DNA of 32,032 nt from Streptomyces boluensis (lineage in GTDB: Bacteria > Actinomycetota > Actinomycetes > Streptomycetales > Streptomycetaceae), in NCBI RefSeq assembly GCF_009908195.1, contig NZ_JAAAHS010000036.1, positions 1-32,032 of the forward strand, written 5' to 3'. The position numbers and the translations under genes were made by a program. Shown in pieces: positions 14,025-21,865 of the stretch (position 1 is the first letter of the stretch; each line of letters starts with the position of its first letter). The notes under the pieces are model-generated. The model was not told the DNA's origin. It ran no database searches and was given only the letters and a program-made list of their open reading frames with translations.

Positions 14025-14480
14025 CTATCGCGCTGAGGTCAGGCGCTTGCCGTCGTGGCTCCGTACATGCGGCCCGGCGCCGTCGAGGGCGTCCAGGAGC
14101 CGGATTGCGTAGACCTCGGACATGTACTCCGAGACCTGGTCGGGCGTGAGCCAGTCAACGGCGGTCGATTCGCTGGACGTTCGTTCCTCGCCGCCCGCGG
14201 GCTTGCAGCGGAAGACCAGGGCCACGATGCCTCGGGTCGTGTTCTTGTAGACCCCGGTGAGCTCGTCCACCTCGACGTGGATGCCCGTCTCCTCCAGGAC
14301 CTCGCGTCGTACGCCGGCCTCCGGAGTCTCGTCGAGTTCGAGCACGCCGCCGGGAAGTTCCCAAGTGCCGTTGTCCGCTCGGCGGATCGCCAGCAGTCGG
14401 CCGTCTTCGCGTACGACCACTCCAGCCACGGACACGGAGTGCAGCGGCGTTGACTGGGCTTCCTGGGCGCTGTTACTCAT
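14025..14480 (-). CDS. NUDIX-domain protein, Pif-like (AICE immunity factor)
   Basis: The 151-residue protein has a perfect NUDIX box (G-x5-E-x7-REVLEETGI) after VAGVVVREDGRLLAIRRADN and a WELPGG lead-in. pSAM2 encodes Pif, a NUDIX-motif protein that blocks redundant transfer between cells already carrying the element. The position here, divergent from a KorSA-type GntR gene on an AICE, matches that arrangement, so an immunity role is the best inference. Hydrolysis of a nucleoside-diphosphate-linked substrate is not shown. ATG 14480 lies inside an operator repeat (14475-14490) and has no ribosome-binding site, so the message may be leaderless; ATG 14492 is an alternative start. Confidence 0.82.
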   Translation of the reverse strand: MSNSAQEAQSTPLHSVSVAGVVVREDGRLLAIRRADNGTWELPGGVLELDETPEAGVRREVLEETGIHVEVDELTGVYKNTTRGIVALVFRCKPAGGEERTSSESTAVDWLTPDQVSEYMSEVYAIRLLDALDGAGPHVRSHDGKRLTSAR

Positions 14481-14490
14481 GTACAGGAGC
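14475..14490. promoter_or_regulatory. KorSA-type operator at the NUDIX/GntR divergent promoter
   Basis: ACTCATGTACAGGAGC shares ACTCATGTA with the sites at 15343 and 15379. It overlaps the NUDIX start codon and lies 20 bp upstream of the korSA-like gene, so one repressor could control both. Confidence 0.65.
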
Positions 14491-14510
14491 ATAGGAGGAG
14501 AAGAAGGACT

Positions 14511-15290
14511 ATGGGAACAGCGGTAGGAGGTGAGAGGTCCGTACCTCGGTACGTCCAGATCGCCGAAGAGATCGTTCAGCAGATCCGCGGTGGTGTCCTC
14601 GCGCCGGGAGACATGGTGCCGAGTGAGTCCGAGCTCGTCGATCGGTACGGAGTCTCCGGCGGGACTATTCGTAAGGCCATGGTCGAGGTGAGGGCCAGTG
14701 GGCTCGTGGAGACTCGGCACGGCAAGGGGTCCATCGTGAAGGACCGGCCGCCTGTACGGCACCGTTCCTCCGATCGCTTCCGACGTTCGCACCGGCAGGG
14801 AGGCAAGGCGGCCTACCTCGCCGAGTCCGCCCAATCCGGCGCTGAGGCCAAGGTGAGCGTGCTCTACATCGGGCCCATGGAGGCTCCGGAGGATGCGGCT
14901 CAACGGCTTGGCGTATCCGCCGGCACCCAGGTCCTCGCTCGTCGGCGGCTCTACTTCCGCAACGGCACCCCGGTCGAGATCGCGACCTCGTACCTCCCGT
15001 GGGACGTCGTGAAGGACATCCCCGAGCTCTTCGCCGAGAATCCCGGCGGTGGTGGCATCTATGCCCGACTCGAAGAGCAGGGGCTTGAGTTCGCCGAGTT
15101 CGTCGAGACGTTGCAGGCGCGGCCGGCCGCGAAGGCGGAGGCATCCGAGCTGGCGCTGAGTCCCGGAGCGCCTGTCGTGCATCTGGTTCGTGAGGCTCGT
15201 ACGACTGAGGGGCGTGTGGTTGAGGTGTGCGACACCCTCATGGCCGCTGACCAGTTCGTTTTCGAGTACAGGATCCCCGCCGCCGACTGA
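14511..15290 (+). CDS. KorSA-like GntR-family transfer repressor
   Basis: The 259-residue protein starts at ATG 14511 behind a long purine-rich GGAGGAGAAGAAGG ribosome-binding site. It has a GntR winged helix (RYVQIAEEIVQQIRGGVLAP, VPSESELVDRYGVSGGTIRK, GLVETRHGKGSIV; residues 13-77) and a UTRA domain. In pSAM2, KorSA represses pra and so replication, excision and transfer. Position, family and a neighbouring Pif-like gene fit that role. Palindromes with ACTCATGTA occur at its own promoter and before the transfer operon (15343-15397), predicting autoregulation and control of traB. Confidence 0.87.
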   Translation: MGTAVGGERSVPRYVQIAEEIVQQIRGGVLAPGDMVPSESELVDRYGVSGGTIRKAMVEVRASGLVETRHGKGSIVKDRPPVRHRSSDRFRRSHRQGGKAAYLAESAQSGAEAKVSVLYIGPMEAPEDAAQRLGVSAGTQVLARRRLYFRNGTPVEIATSYLPWDVVKDIPELFAENPGGGGIYARLEEQGLEFAEFVETLQARPAAKAEASELALSPGAPVVHLVREARTTEGRVVEVCDTLMAADQFVFEYRIPAAD

Positions 15291-15308
15291 CGCTCGCTCA
15301 ACTCCCCA

Positions 15309-15342
15309 CAACCCGCCCCGACTTATTCGTCGCGGCGGGTTG
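15309..15342 (+). terminator. Hairpin after the korSA-like gene
   Basis: CAACCCGCC (15309-15317) pairs perfectly with GGCGGGTTG (15334-15342) around a 16-base loop, 18 bases past the korSA-like stop and just before the next operator. Confidence 0.6.
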
Positions 15343-15397
15343 ACTCATGTATAGGAGTGCTGCACTCTTCTTCATGTCACTCATGTACATGAGTGAC
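15343..15397. promoter_or_regulatory. KorSA-type operators before the transfer operon
   Basis: The site at 15343-15358 is ACTCATGTATAGGAGT. The site at 15376-15397 is a perfect 22-bp palindrome with core ACTCATGTACATGAGT. A weaker copy, TACATAGGAGTGA, at 15411-15423 overlaps the ribosome-binding site of the first transfer gene. The shared half-site also occurs at 14475, so these are probably KorSA-like binding sites. Confidence 0.8.
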
Positions 15398-15429
15398 CGA
15401 GTTCAGCCTCTACATAGGAGTGATCCACT

Positions 15430-15786
15430 GTGCGTCAGATTCCCGTCGACACCTCCACTGCGACCGTGATGGTCGCCAAGGCCCCGCAGCCCAAGGTCAA
15501 GGACCGCCGTACGGGCGAGATTGCCCAAGACGCCGAGACCGGTGCCCAGTTGATGACCGTGGACGTGATGTTCGCGGCCAACGACGAGGTGGAGATCCTG
15601 TCCGTCGCCGTCCCGCAGCCCGGTATCTCCGGTGAGCTGGCCATGGGTACCCCGGTCGGGCTGACCGGCCTCATCGCCCGCCCGTGGGAGAACGAGTTCA
15701 ACGGGCAGAAGCGGCACGGCATCGCCTTCCGGGCCGTCGCCGTCACCTCGCTGGTGGCCGGTGCCGCCGAGGCCAAGGCGGCCTGA
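15430..15786 (+). CDS. Conserved small AICE protein, first gene of transfer operon
   Basis: GTG 15430 has AGGAG ten bases upstream and gives 118 residues. The sequence has a beta-rich pattern (LMTVDVMFAANDEVEILSVA, GTPVGLTGLIARPWENEFNG, HGIAFRAVAVTSL) that could be a small OB-like fold, but I cannot name a family. Proteins like it precede the FtsK-like transfer gene in other Streptomyces AICEs. Direct operator control and two-base spacing to traB link it to transfer. A single-strand DNA-binding or regulatory role is a guess. Confidence 0.7.
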   Translation: MRQIPVDTSTATVMVAKAPQPKVKDRRTGEIAQDAETGAQLMTVDVMFAANDEVEILSVAVPQPGISGELAMGTPVGLTGLIARPWENEFNGQKRHGIAFRAVAVTSLVAGAAEAKAA

Positions 15787-15788
15787 TC

Positions 15789-17153
15789 ATGGCCGAGTTG
15801 GTGATCGTTCTCGTGGTGGTCGCTGCTGCCGCAGGTCTTCTGCGGTGGCGGCGTCCCGCCTGGTACTGGGTCTGCTTCGGTGCTGCGTTCGCCTCGGTGC
15901 GGGTCCTGGTCCGCTACACCTCGGTCATGGAAGCCTGCGGGCTGACCGTCCCTCCGCCGCGCTGGCGGCTCACTCTGGCTCGGATGGCCAACAGGCCGTT
16001 TCCGGAGGCTCGTTCGCCCCGGATTCTGTGTCTGCGGCCGACCCGCACCGGCCTCGTCTTACGGCTCAAGCTTCGCCCCGGTCAGGACGCTTTCGACTTC
16101 TCCGCGGCGACGGATCGCCTGCGGCACTCCTTCGGGATGTACGCCGTCAGTTCTCGCGAAGTCCGCTCCACCATCGTCGAGTTGAGGATGACGGGGTACG
16201 ACGTTCTTGATCGCGTACGGATGCCTGCTGAGGCTTCTGCCGACAGCGCTTCGCCGCTTCGTATCCCGGTTGCGCTCCGCGAAGACGGTGCGGTTCACTA
16301 CCGCGACTATCGGTCCGTCCCGCACGGGCTCACCCTCGGTGCCACCGAGTCCGGTAAGTCCGTCTACCAGCGGACTCTTGTTTGTGGTCTCGCCCCGCTC
16401 GACGTCGCCCTGGTCGGCATCGACTGCAAGCAAGGTGTGGAACTCTTCCCGCTCGCTCGTCGCTTCTCAGCTCTTGCCGACGACCCGGACACCGCGCTCG
16501 AACTCCTCGAAGCCCTGGTGTCGCACATGGAAGACGTCTACCTGCTCATACGCGCCGAACAGCGCACCAGCGTCGCCGTCCCAGACGCGGAGATTGCCGC
16601 CGACATCTGGGATCTGCCTGCCGGCCTCCGACCGACCCCGGTCGTGGTCCTGGTCGACGAGGTAGCCGAGCTCGCCCTCTTCGCCACCAAGGATGAGGAG
16701 AAGCGCCGCGACCGCATCATCACCGCCCTCGTACGCCTCGCCCAGCTCGGTCGCGCCGCCGGCATCTACTTGGAGATCTGCGGTCAGCGCTTCGGCTCGG
16801 AGCTCGGCAAGGGCATCACGATGCTCCGAGCCCAGCTAACCGGCCGTACCGCTCACCGCGTCAATGACGAGTCCAGCGCCAACATGGCCTTCGGTGACAT
16901 CGCCCCCGACGCCGTACTGGCCGCCATCCAGATCTCGCCCGACACCCCGGGCATCGCCGTCGCCGGTGACACGACCGGCGGCTGGGCCCGTATCCGCGCC
17001 CCGCATACTTCGCTGCGCGACGCCGTGAACCTCTGCAACGAGCACGCCCACCGCACGCCGGACCTCCCCGCTCTCGCGCCCTTCCGGCCGGTCGCCACTG
17101 TGCCTTCCTCGGCCTCCGTGCCGCTCACCAAGTCCGCGTCCGCTACCGCCTGA
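15789..17153 (+). CDS. traB: TraB/TraSA-like FtsK-family DNA translocase
   Basis: The 454-residue protein begins with one or two membrane segments (MAELVIVLVVVAAAAGLL, WYWVCFGAAFASVRVLV). It carries an FtsK/SpoIIIE motor domain: Walker A GATESGKS (184-191), Walker B VVVLVDE (285-291), then ITALVRLAQLGRAAGIYLEI and a TGRTAHRV block. In Streptomyces such proteins alone move double-stranded plasmid DNA between mycelial cells, recognising a clt locus through a C-terminal winged helix. The C-terminus here, after the ATPase, is short and proline/alanine-rich, so the recognition part is not obvious. ATG 15789 lies two bases after the previous stop. Confidence 0.9.
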   Translation: MAELVIVLVVVAAAAGLLRWRRPAWYWVCFGAAFASVRVLVRYTSVMEACGLTVPPPRWRLTLARMANRPFPEARSPRILCLRPTRTGLVLRLKLRPGQDAFDFSAATDRLRHSFGMYAVSSREVRSTIVELRMTGYDVLDRVRMPAEASADSASPLRIPVALREDGAVHYRDYRSVPHGLTLGATESGKSVYQRTLVCGLAPLDVALVGIDCKQGVELFPLARRFSALADDPDTALELLEALVSHMEDVYLLIRAEQRTSVAVPDAEIAADIWDLPAGLRPTPVVVLVDEVAELALFATKDEEKRRDRIITALVRLAQLGRAAGIYLEICGQRFGSELGKGITMLRAQLTGRTAHRVNDESSANMAFGDIAPDAVLAAIQISPDTPGIAVAGDTTGGWARIRAPHTSLRDAVNLCNEHAHRTPDLPALAPFRPVATVPSSASVPLTKSASATA

Positions 17154-17234
17154 CGCATCTCCCGCACCACGGTCGGCGCGACTGCTCCGCGCCAAGTCCC
17201 TACCCCTCCCATGTCCAAAACAGGAGGTCAACTC

Positions 17235-17423
17235 ATGGATGCCGACGAGGACTTCGCTCGTACCGCATCACTTCTCGGCGCCCTCGACTTGTACGAGCGT
17301 CGCTACGAGACCGACGCCGAGTTTGTCGCGGTGCTCGCGCCCGCCCTTGCTCTGTCCCTGCCTCCGGGCTTCCTCCCGCTCATGCCTCCGCGCGATGAGG
17401 ATCCGGGGGAGCGGTGGTGGTGA
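17235..17423 (+). CDS. Small acidic protein between traB and spdB
   Basis: ATG 17235 follows AGGAGG (17221-17226) at ideal spacing and gives 62 residues (MDADEDFARTASLLGALDLY at the start). An upstream in-frame ATG at 17211 has no ribosome-binding site. No domain is recognised. Its TGA overlaps the ATG of the next gene, so it belongs to the transfer operon. Confidence 0.65.
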   Translation: MDADEDFARTASLLGALDLYERRYETDAEFVAVLAPALALSLPPGFLPLMPPRDEDPGERWW

Positions 17424-18070
17424 TGCCTCGGGCCTCGGTCAAGGCGGACGCAGTACTCGTCCAGGCGGTCATCGCCGGGGCCCTGTCCTTCGCTCACCTG
17501 CATGACCTCGCCGCGGCTGCCGGTCAGGACGGCTGGAAGGCGTGGGCCTACCCGATCAGCGTCGATCTGCTGCTGGTCGCGGCCTGGCGGCGGCTTCGCA
17601 GCGACGGGCCGTCCCGGCTGGCCTGGTGCTGGTTCCTGATCGCGCTGGTCGCGTCGCTCGGCGCGAACGTCGCCACCGCTGGATTCCTCGACCTTGAGCA
17701 CCCTCCGGCTTGGCTGCGGTTCGGCGTCGCCGGGTGGCCCGCGCTCGCGTTCCTCGGCGGCACGCTTCTCGCTCACACACCGGGGAGGACGGCGGACGAA
17801 GAGCTGGTCGCGGTTCAGCCGGCGCCTGCAGCCCTCGCCACTTCGGAATCCGAGGCCCTGGCGCCCGTCGACATCGAGGCTCCCGTCCCCGAAGAGTCCC
17901 CTGCCACGGACGTGGCCCCGCCCGTCCCCGCAGCCCTCGTAGCCCACGCCCGCAAGGTCGCCGAAACCCACCAGGCCCGGACCGGTACGGCCATCGACCC
18001 CGACACCCTCCGCGCCCGCCTCGGCATCCCGCCCCAGCTCGCCAACGCCATCGCAGCCCAACTCACCTGA
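17423..18070 (+). CDS. spdB: DUF2637-type SpdB-like membrane protein
   Basis: The 215-residue protein has four hydrophobic segments in its first 120 residues (LVQAVIAGALSFAHLHDLAA, AYPISVDLLLVAAW, WCWFLIALVASLGANVATAG, GWPALAFLGGTLLA). A Pro/Ala/Glu-rich linker follows, then a small C-terminal helical domain (LRARLGIPPQLANAIAAQL) resembling a DNA-binding helix-turn-helix. This layout is typical of DUF2637/SpdB proteins that help spread Streptomyces plasmids along the hypha. GTG codons at 17414, 17417 and 17420 are in the same frame; ATG 17423, overlapping the previous stop, is chosen. Confidence 0.82.
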   Translation: MPRASVKADAVLVQAVIAGALSFAHLHDLAAAAGQDGWKAWAYPISVDLLLVAAWRRLRSDGPSRLAWCWFLIALVASLGANVATAGFLDLEHPPAWLRFGVAGWPALAFLGGTLLAHTPGRTADEELVAVQPAPAALATSESEALAPVDIEAPVPEESPATDVAPPVPAALVAHARKVAETHQARTGTAIDPDTLRARLGIPPQLANAIAAQLT

Positions 18071-18090
18071 CAAACAAGGGAGTACGACCC

Positions 18091-18282
18091 ATGCCCGCAC
18101 ACAACCACTTCCACTCGGTCATGCAGATAGGCCCGGTCCAGATCGGCACCCACCGCGACCGCCGCGGACGCACCAAGCACGCCGCCGTCTGCACCGCCGA
18201 CCGCTGCGGCTGGTCCTCCGACTACTCCAGCCAGTCCGCCGCCCAGCTCGCCGCCCGTACTCACCGCTGCAAGGTCCGCTGA
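18091..18282 (+). CDS. Mobile-element transfer protein, small zinc-ribbon type
   Basis: ATG 18091 follows AAGGGAG and gives 63 residues. The sequence RIGTHRDRRGRTKHAA-like core (VQIGTHRDRRGRTKHAAVC), then CTADRCGWSSDYSS and a final THRCKVR, matches the short proteins annotated as mobile-element transfer proteins on Streptomyces AICEs. Three cysteines and nearby histidines suggest metal binding. It is in the spd cluster after spdB. Confidence 0.78.
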   Translation: MPAHNHFHSVMQIGPVQIGTHRDRRGRTKHAAVCTADRCGWSSDYSSQSAAQLAARTHRCKVR

Positions 18283-18291
18283 GGAGAACCC

Positions 18292-18450
18292 ATGGACGTC
18301 CCGCTCTGGCTCGCCTTGCTCGCCGTCGGCGTACTCGGCGTGAAGCTCATCCGCCCGCCCTGGTGGCTCGTCGCCGTACTGCTCCTCGGCGGCTACCTCC
18401 TGGCGGACAGCCTGCTCACCCCGGTCATCGATACGGCCATCAACAAGTGA
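18292..18450 (+). CDS. Very small two-helix membrane protein (spread cluster)
   Basis: ATG 18292 follows GAGGAG five bases upstream and gives 52 residues. Two hydrophobic helices are separated by a basic/proline loop (LWLALLAVGVLGVKL, IRPPWW, LVAVLLLGGYLLA). This is the size and topology of small Spd proteins on Streptomyces plasmids. It is nine bases downstream of the transfer-protein gene and almost certainly co-translated. Confidence 0.75.
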   Translation: MDVPLWLALLAVGVLGVKLIRPPWWLVAVLLLGGYLLADSLLTPVIDTAINK

Positions 18451-18476
18451 CCACCCACGGAAGGGAGACGACCGCA

Positions 18477-18785
18477 ATGCTCCGCCCCAAGATCCCGACG
18501 AACCTCCAGCCCACCGCCAGGGTCACACCGCCGACCGTCATCGAGCCGACCACCGTCGCCCGGCACTACCCGGTAGCCCCGGCAACGGCACAGCCCAACC
18601 GCCCCACGGTCCAGCTCACGCCCGGCGCCCTGGTCACCCTCGTCGCCGGCGGTACGACCGCCGTCCTGGTCCTGGGCGCTGTCCTGGTCTCGCTGCTCCT
18701 CGCGGTCGCCATCACCGCTGCGTCGACCGCCATCACGGCCCTGGTCATCCGCTCGCTCATGAACGAGAACACCAAGCGCCGCTGA
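18477..18785 (+). CDS. Spd-like small membrane protein
   Basis: ATG 18477 follows GAAGGGAG and gives 102 residues; a GTG at 18447 overlapping the previous stop is a possible alternative. The N-terminal half is Pro/Thr-rich. The C-terminal half holds one long or two short hydrophobic helices (LVTLVAGGTTAVLVLGAVLV, SLLLAVAITAASTAITALVI) and ends NENTKRR. This resembles plasmid-spread membrane proteins. Confidence 0.72.
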   Translation: MLRPKIPTNLQPTARVTPPTVIEPTTVARHYPVAPATAQPNRPTVQLTPGALVTLVAGGTTAVLVLGAVLVSLLLAVAITAASTAITALVIRSLMNENTKRR

Positions 18786-18873
18786 CCGGCCCCCGGGCGG
18801 CCCTGAAACCGCCAAGTCTCCGCCGCCCGGGAGCCGCGCCCAACCGATCCAAGAACCGGAAGGAACCCCCAGC

Positions 18874-19059
18874 ATGACCCACAGCACCCGCACTCCATCC
18901 CGGACCTGCGCATCCTGCTGCGGCTTCGCCTCCGCGGCCATTACCCTCGGCGGCCGCGACCGCCACGGTCACCTTCGTACGGTCACGGCCCACTGCACGT
19001 CTTGCGACGGCACGGGCACCGATCGCGCCTCCCGCGTACGGGAGGGTGCCCATGTCTAA
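18874..19059 (+). CDS. Small two-CxxC protein upstream of rep
   Basis: ATG 18874 follows GGAAGGA and gives 61 residues. CASCCG near residue 12 and CTSCDGTG near residue 41 make a four-cysteine site similar to the zinc centre of DnaJ-like proteins. The stop overlaps the rep start by eight bases, which suggests coupling and a possible role with replication. Confidence 0.68.
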   Translation: MTHSTRTPSRTCASCCGFASAAITLGGRDRHGHLRTVTAHCTSCDGTGTDRASRVREGAHV

Positions 19060-20440
19060 CGCCGCTCTCCTCGACCCGACCACCCTCGGCGACCTGCTGA
19101 GGGTGGCCTCGGCCAACGACTTCGACCGCTGGCAGGACCAGATCCGCCGCACTGGCGGCTGTGCCGATCCGATCCACCTCACCGGCTGGACTCTCACCAA
19201 GGACAAGACGACCGGCGAGACGCTGCACCACTACTCGACCGAGTCCGAGCCGGGCGGCCGTCTCCGCGTCGCCTGCGGCAACCGCCGCGCCTCCCGCTGC
19301 CCCTCCTGCGCCTGGACGTACGCGGGCGACACCTACCACCTCATCCGCGCAGGCCTGGCGGGCGACGACCGCCGCGACGTTCCCGCCACGGTCCGCGAGC
19401 ACCCTCGGGTCTTCGCCACGCTCACGGCCCCGTCCTTCGGCCCAGTCCACAACCGTCCCGACCGAGGCGTCTGCCGCTGCGGCACCCGCCACGCCCCGGA
19501 CGACGAAGTCCTGGGCACGGCCCTGGACCCGACGACGTACGACTACGCCACAGCCGTCCTCTTCAACAACCACGCTGGCGACCTGTGGATGCGCTTCACG
19601 ACCCGCCTCCGTCGAGAGATCGCCGCCCGCGCCGGACTCACCCAACGCGAACTGAAGGACACGGCTCGCCTCTCCTACGGCAAGGTCGCCGAGTTCCAGA
19701 AGCGCGGCGCACTCCACTTCCACGCCGTGATCCGCGTCGACGGCCCGGACGGCCCTGAGACCCCATCCCCGTCCTGGGCAACGGTCTCCCTGCTCACGGA
19801 CGCAATCCACGCCGCCGCATCGCACAGCTACACGTCCGTCTCTGTCCCGGCCGTCGAGAACGAACCGGCCCGAACCTTCCGCTGGGGTCGGCAGCTCGAC
19901 GTCCGCCCGGTCAAGGCCTTCGGCGACGGATCCGACATCACAGAACAGGCCGTCGCCTCGTACGTCGCGAAGTACTCGACCAAGGCGGCAGAGAACACCG
20001 GCACCCTCGACCGCCGCATCGGCGAACTCGCCGAACTCGACCGCCACGACATCCCCGACCACACCCGCCGCCTCATCGAAGCCTGCAAGCACCTCGACCC
20101 GCTCTATCCGGACCGCCGCCTCTGGGCCTGGGCCCACATGCTCGGCTTCCGCGGCCACTTCAGCTCCAAGTCTCGCCGCTACTCAACGACTCTCGGCGAA
20201 CTCCGCCAAGCCCGCGCCGACTTCCGCGCCGCCCAAGAACGCGAAGCCCTCAACCTCGACACCCGCGAACCGGAAACCGTCCTCGTCCTCTCCGACTGGC
20301 AGTACGCCGGCCACGGCCACACCCCCGGCGAATCCGCCCTAGCCGCAACCATCGCCCGCGGCCTGGAACTCAACCGAGACACCGCCCGCGAAGCCCTGCA
20401 CGACCAACTCGCCCTGGAAGGAGCGCACCACCATGAATGA
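19052..20440 (+). CDS. repSA: RepSA-like rolling-circle replication initiator
   Basis: The 462-residue protein is close to the length of pSAM2 RepSA. It has the HUH motif in RGALHFHAVIRVDG (His222, His224) and the tyrosine motif YVAKYSTK (Tyr304, Tyr308), which would nick the double-strand origin and stay bound to the 5' end. A cysteine cluster CGNRRASRCPSC (75-86) and CRC at 141-143 may bind zinc. ATG 19052 follows GGGAGG; a GTG at 19046 is too close. Excision and rolling-circle replication precede transfer in this class. The nick site is not identified here. Confidence 0.92.
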   Translation: MSNAALLDPTTLGDLLRVASANDFDRWQDQIRRTGGCADPIHLTGWTLTKDKTTGETLHHYSTESEPGGRLRVACGNRRASRCPSCAWTYAGDTYHLIRAGLAGDDRRDVPATVREHPRVFATLTAPSFGPVHNRPDRGVCRCGTRHAPDDEVLGTALDPTTYDYATAVLFNNHAGDLWMRFTTRLRREIAARAGLTQRELKDTARLSYGKVAEFQKRGALHFHAVIRVDGPDGPETPSPSWATVSLLTDAIHAAASHSYTSVSVPAVENEPARTFRWGRQLDVRPVKAFGDGSDITEQAVASYVAKYSTKAAENTGTLDRRIGELAELDRHDIPDHTRRLIEACKHLDPLYPDRRLWAWAHMLGFRGHFSSKSRRYSTTLGELRQARADFRAAQEREALNLDTREPETVLVLSDWQYAGHGHTPGESALAATIARGLELNRDTAREALHDQLALEGAHHHE

Positions 20441-20645
20441 CCGGTACCTGAGCGTCACCCAAGTCGCCGAAGTACTCGGCACGTCGGTGCGCTTCCCCCG
20501 CCGCCTCATCGAGGAACGCCGCATCAAGTACGTCAAGGTCGGCCGCCACGTCCGTATCCCCGAGAGCGCCGTGCGCGACTACATCGAGAGCCACACCGTG
20601 GAGCCCGTACGCCGTCGCCGCTCGCGCTACGGGAGGGCTGCCTGA
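20433..20645 (+). CDS. xis: Excisionase (helix-turn-helix, MerR-like)
   Basis: The 70-residue basic protein starts at ATG 20433, overlapping the rep stop by eight bases. YLSVTQVAEVLGTSVRFPRR and IKYVKVGRHVRIPESAVRDY are the winged-helix excisionase (HTH_17) pattern. It abuts the integrase (one-base stop/start overlap), forming the rep-xis-int operon typical of pSAM2-type elements. Confidence 0.9.
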   Translation: MNDRYLSVTQVAEVLGTSVRFPRRLIEERRIKYVKVGRHVRIPESAVRDYIESHTVEPVRRRRSRYGRAA

Positions 20646-21814
20646 TGGCCGGGAGGGGCAAGAAGCGCCGCTTCGGCCGCATCCGGAAGCTCGCCTCCGG
20701 GCGTTACCAGGCCCGCTACTTGGGCCCCGACGGCGTCGACCGTCCGGCGCCGCACACCTTCGCGACCAAGGGCGAAGCGGACGACTGGCTCGCCGAGCGG
20801 CAGTCCGAAGTCCGTCGTGGCGACTGGGTGGACCCGGACGTCGGCGCGGTGAACTTCGAGGAGTACGCCCTCCGTTGGATCAAGGACCGGCGACTCTCTC
20901 CGACCACTGAGGAGCTGTACCGCCGCAACCTGCGGCTGCACATCCTGCCCACCTTCGAGGACCTCGACCTGGACGAGATCACCCCGCCCATCGTCCGCGC
21001 CTGGCGATCCGAGCGCCTCGACACCACAGGCGCGGACAGCACCGTCGCCAAGTGCTACCGCCTGCTCAAGGCCATCATGGAGACGGCCGTCGATGACGAG
21101 CTGATCCGCCGAAACCCCTGCCGGATCAAGGGTGCTGGGCAAGAGAACCCGGACGAACGCCCGACCGCCACCGTCGCCCAAGTCGACGCCCTTGCAGACC
21201 TGCTCGGCCCGCGCTGGCGCCTCATGGTCTACATCGGCGCGTACGGTCCGGCCCGCCCCGAAGAGCAAGCCGCTCTCCGCCGCCCGGACGTCAGCCTCGA
21301 ACCCCTCGGCCTCTGGATCCGCAGCGCCGAGCCTGAGTTGAACACCGGCCGTCGTGTCCCCGGCGACACCAAGTCCCGTGCAGGGAAGCGATTCATCGTG
21401 CTGCCCGCGTTCATGGAGAAGGGCGTGAAGCGGCACCTGGCCTGGTACGCCGAGAAGAAGCCGGACGGGCTGATCTTCGTCGGGGAGATGGGAGCTCCGT
21501 TCCGGCGCTCGACCTTCGGGCGGAAGTGGCGCAAGGCGCGTGCCAAGGTCGGACTGCCGGACGGCTTCCGCTTCTATGACCTCCGGCACACGGGACACAC
21601 CTTGTCGACCCAGTCCGGCGCGACCCTCAAGGACACGATGGTCCGCGCCGGCCAGTCCTCCGAGAAGGCCGCAATGATCTACCAGCACTCCAACCTGGAG
21701 CGACAGCAAGAGGTCGCCGATGGCATCGATGACCGTGTCCGCGCCGCGCGAACGAGGGCTGCCAGCAAGGCAGATGAGCAGTCATCGGGCACGCAACGGG
21801 CACGAGACGCTTAG
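20645..21814 (+). CDS. int: Tyrosine-recombinase integrase for tRNA-Gly
   Basis: The 389-residue integrase has an N-terminal arm-binding part, a SAM-like core-binding domain (residues 70-160) and a catalytic domain. Arg204 (GPARPEEQAALR), Lys243 (GDTKSRAGK), Arg314 and His315 (FYDLRHTGHT) and Tyr346 (AMIYQHS) are in the expected places. The usual His of HxLRH is Tyr311, and the usual GHSS is GQSS; both are common in actinomycete integrases. The stop lies 52 bases from the right att repeat, as expected of an enzyme acting at this tRNA. Confidence 0.94.
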   Translation: MAGRGKKRRFGRIRKLASGRYQARYLGPDGVDRPAPHTFATKGEADDWLAERQSEVRRGDWVDPDVGAVNFEEYALRWIKDRRLSPTTEELYRRNLRLHILPTFEDLDLDEITPPIVRAWRSERLDTTGADSTVAKCYRLLKAIMETAVDDELIRRNPCRIKGAGQENPDERPTATVAQVDALADLLGPRWRLMVYIGAYGPARPEEQAALRRPDVSLEPLGLWIRSAEPELNTGRRVPGDTKSRAGKRFIVLPAFMEKGVKRHLAWYAEKKPDGLIFVGEMGAPFRRSTFGRKWRKARAKVGLPDGFRFYDLRHTGHTLSTQSGATLKDTMVRAGQSSEKAAMIYQHSNLERQQEVADGIDDRVRAARTRAASKADEQSSGTQRARDA

Positions 21815-21834
21815 AACGGTCTAGACAACAAACA

Positions 21835-21859
21835 ACCCCCGGGTCGATGACCTGGGGGT
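21835..21859 (-). terminator. Element-borne terminator for tRNA-Gly and int
   Basis: ACCCCCGGGTC (21835-21845) pairs with GACCTGGGGGT (21849-21859) with one G-U. It lies between the int stop and the tRNA 3' end and can serve both directions. It replaces the displaced chromosomal terminator at 8194-8220. Confidence 0.8.
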
Positions 21860-21865
21860 TTGTCG

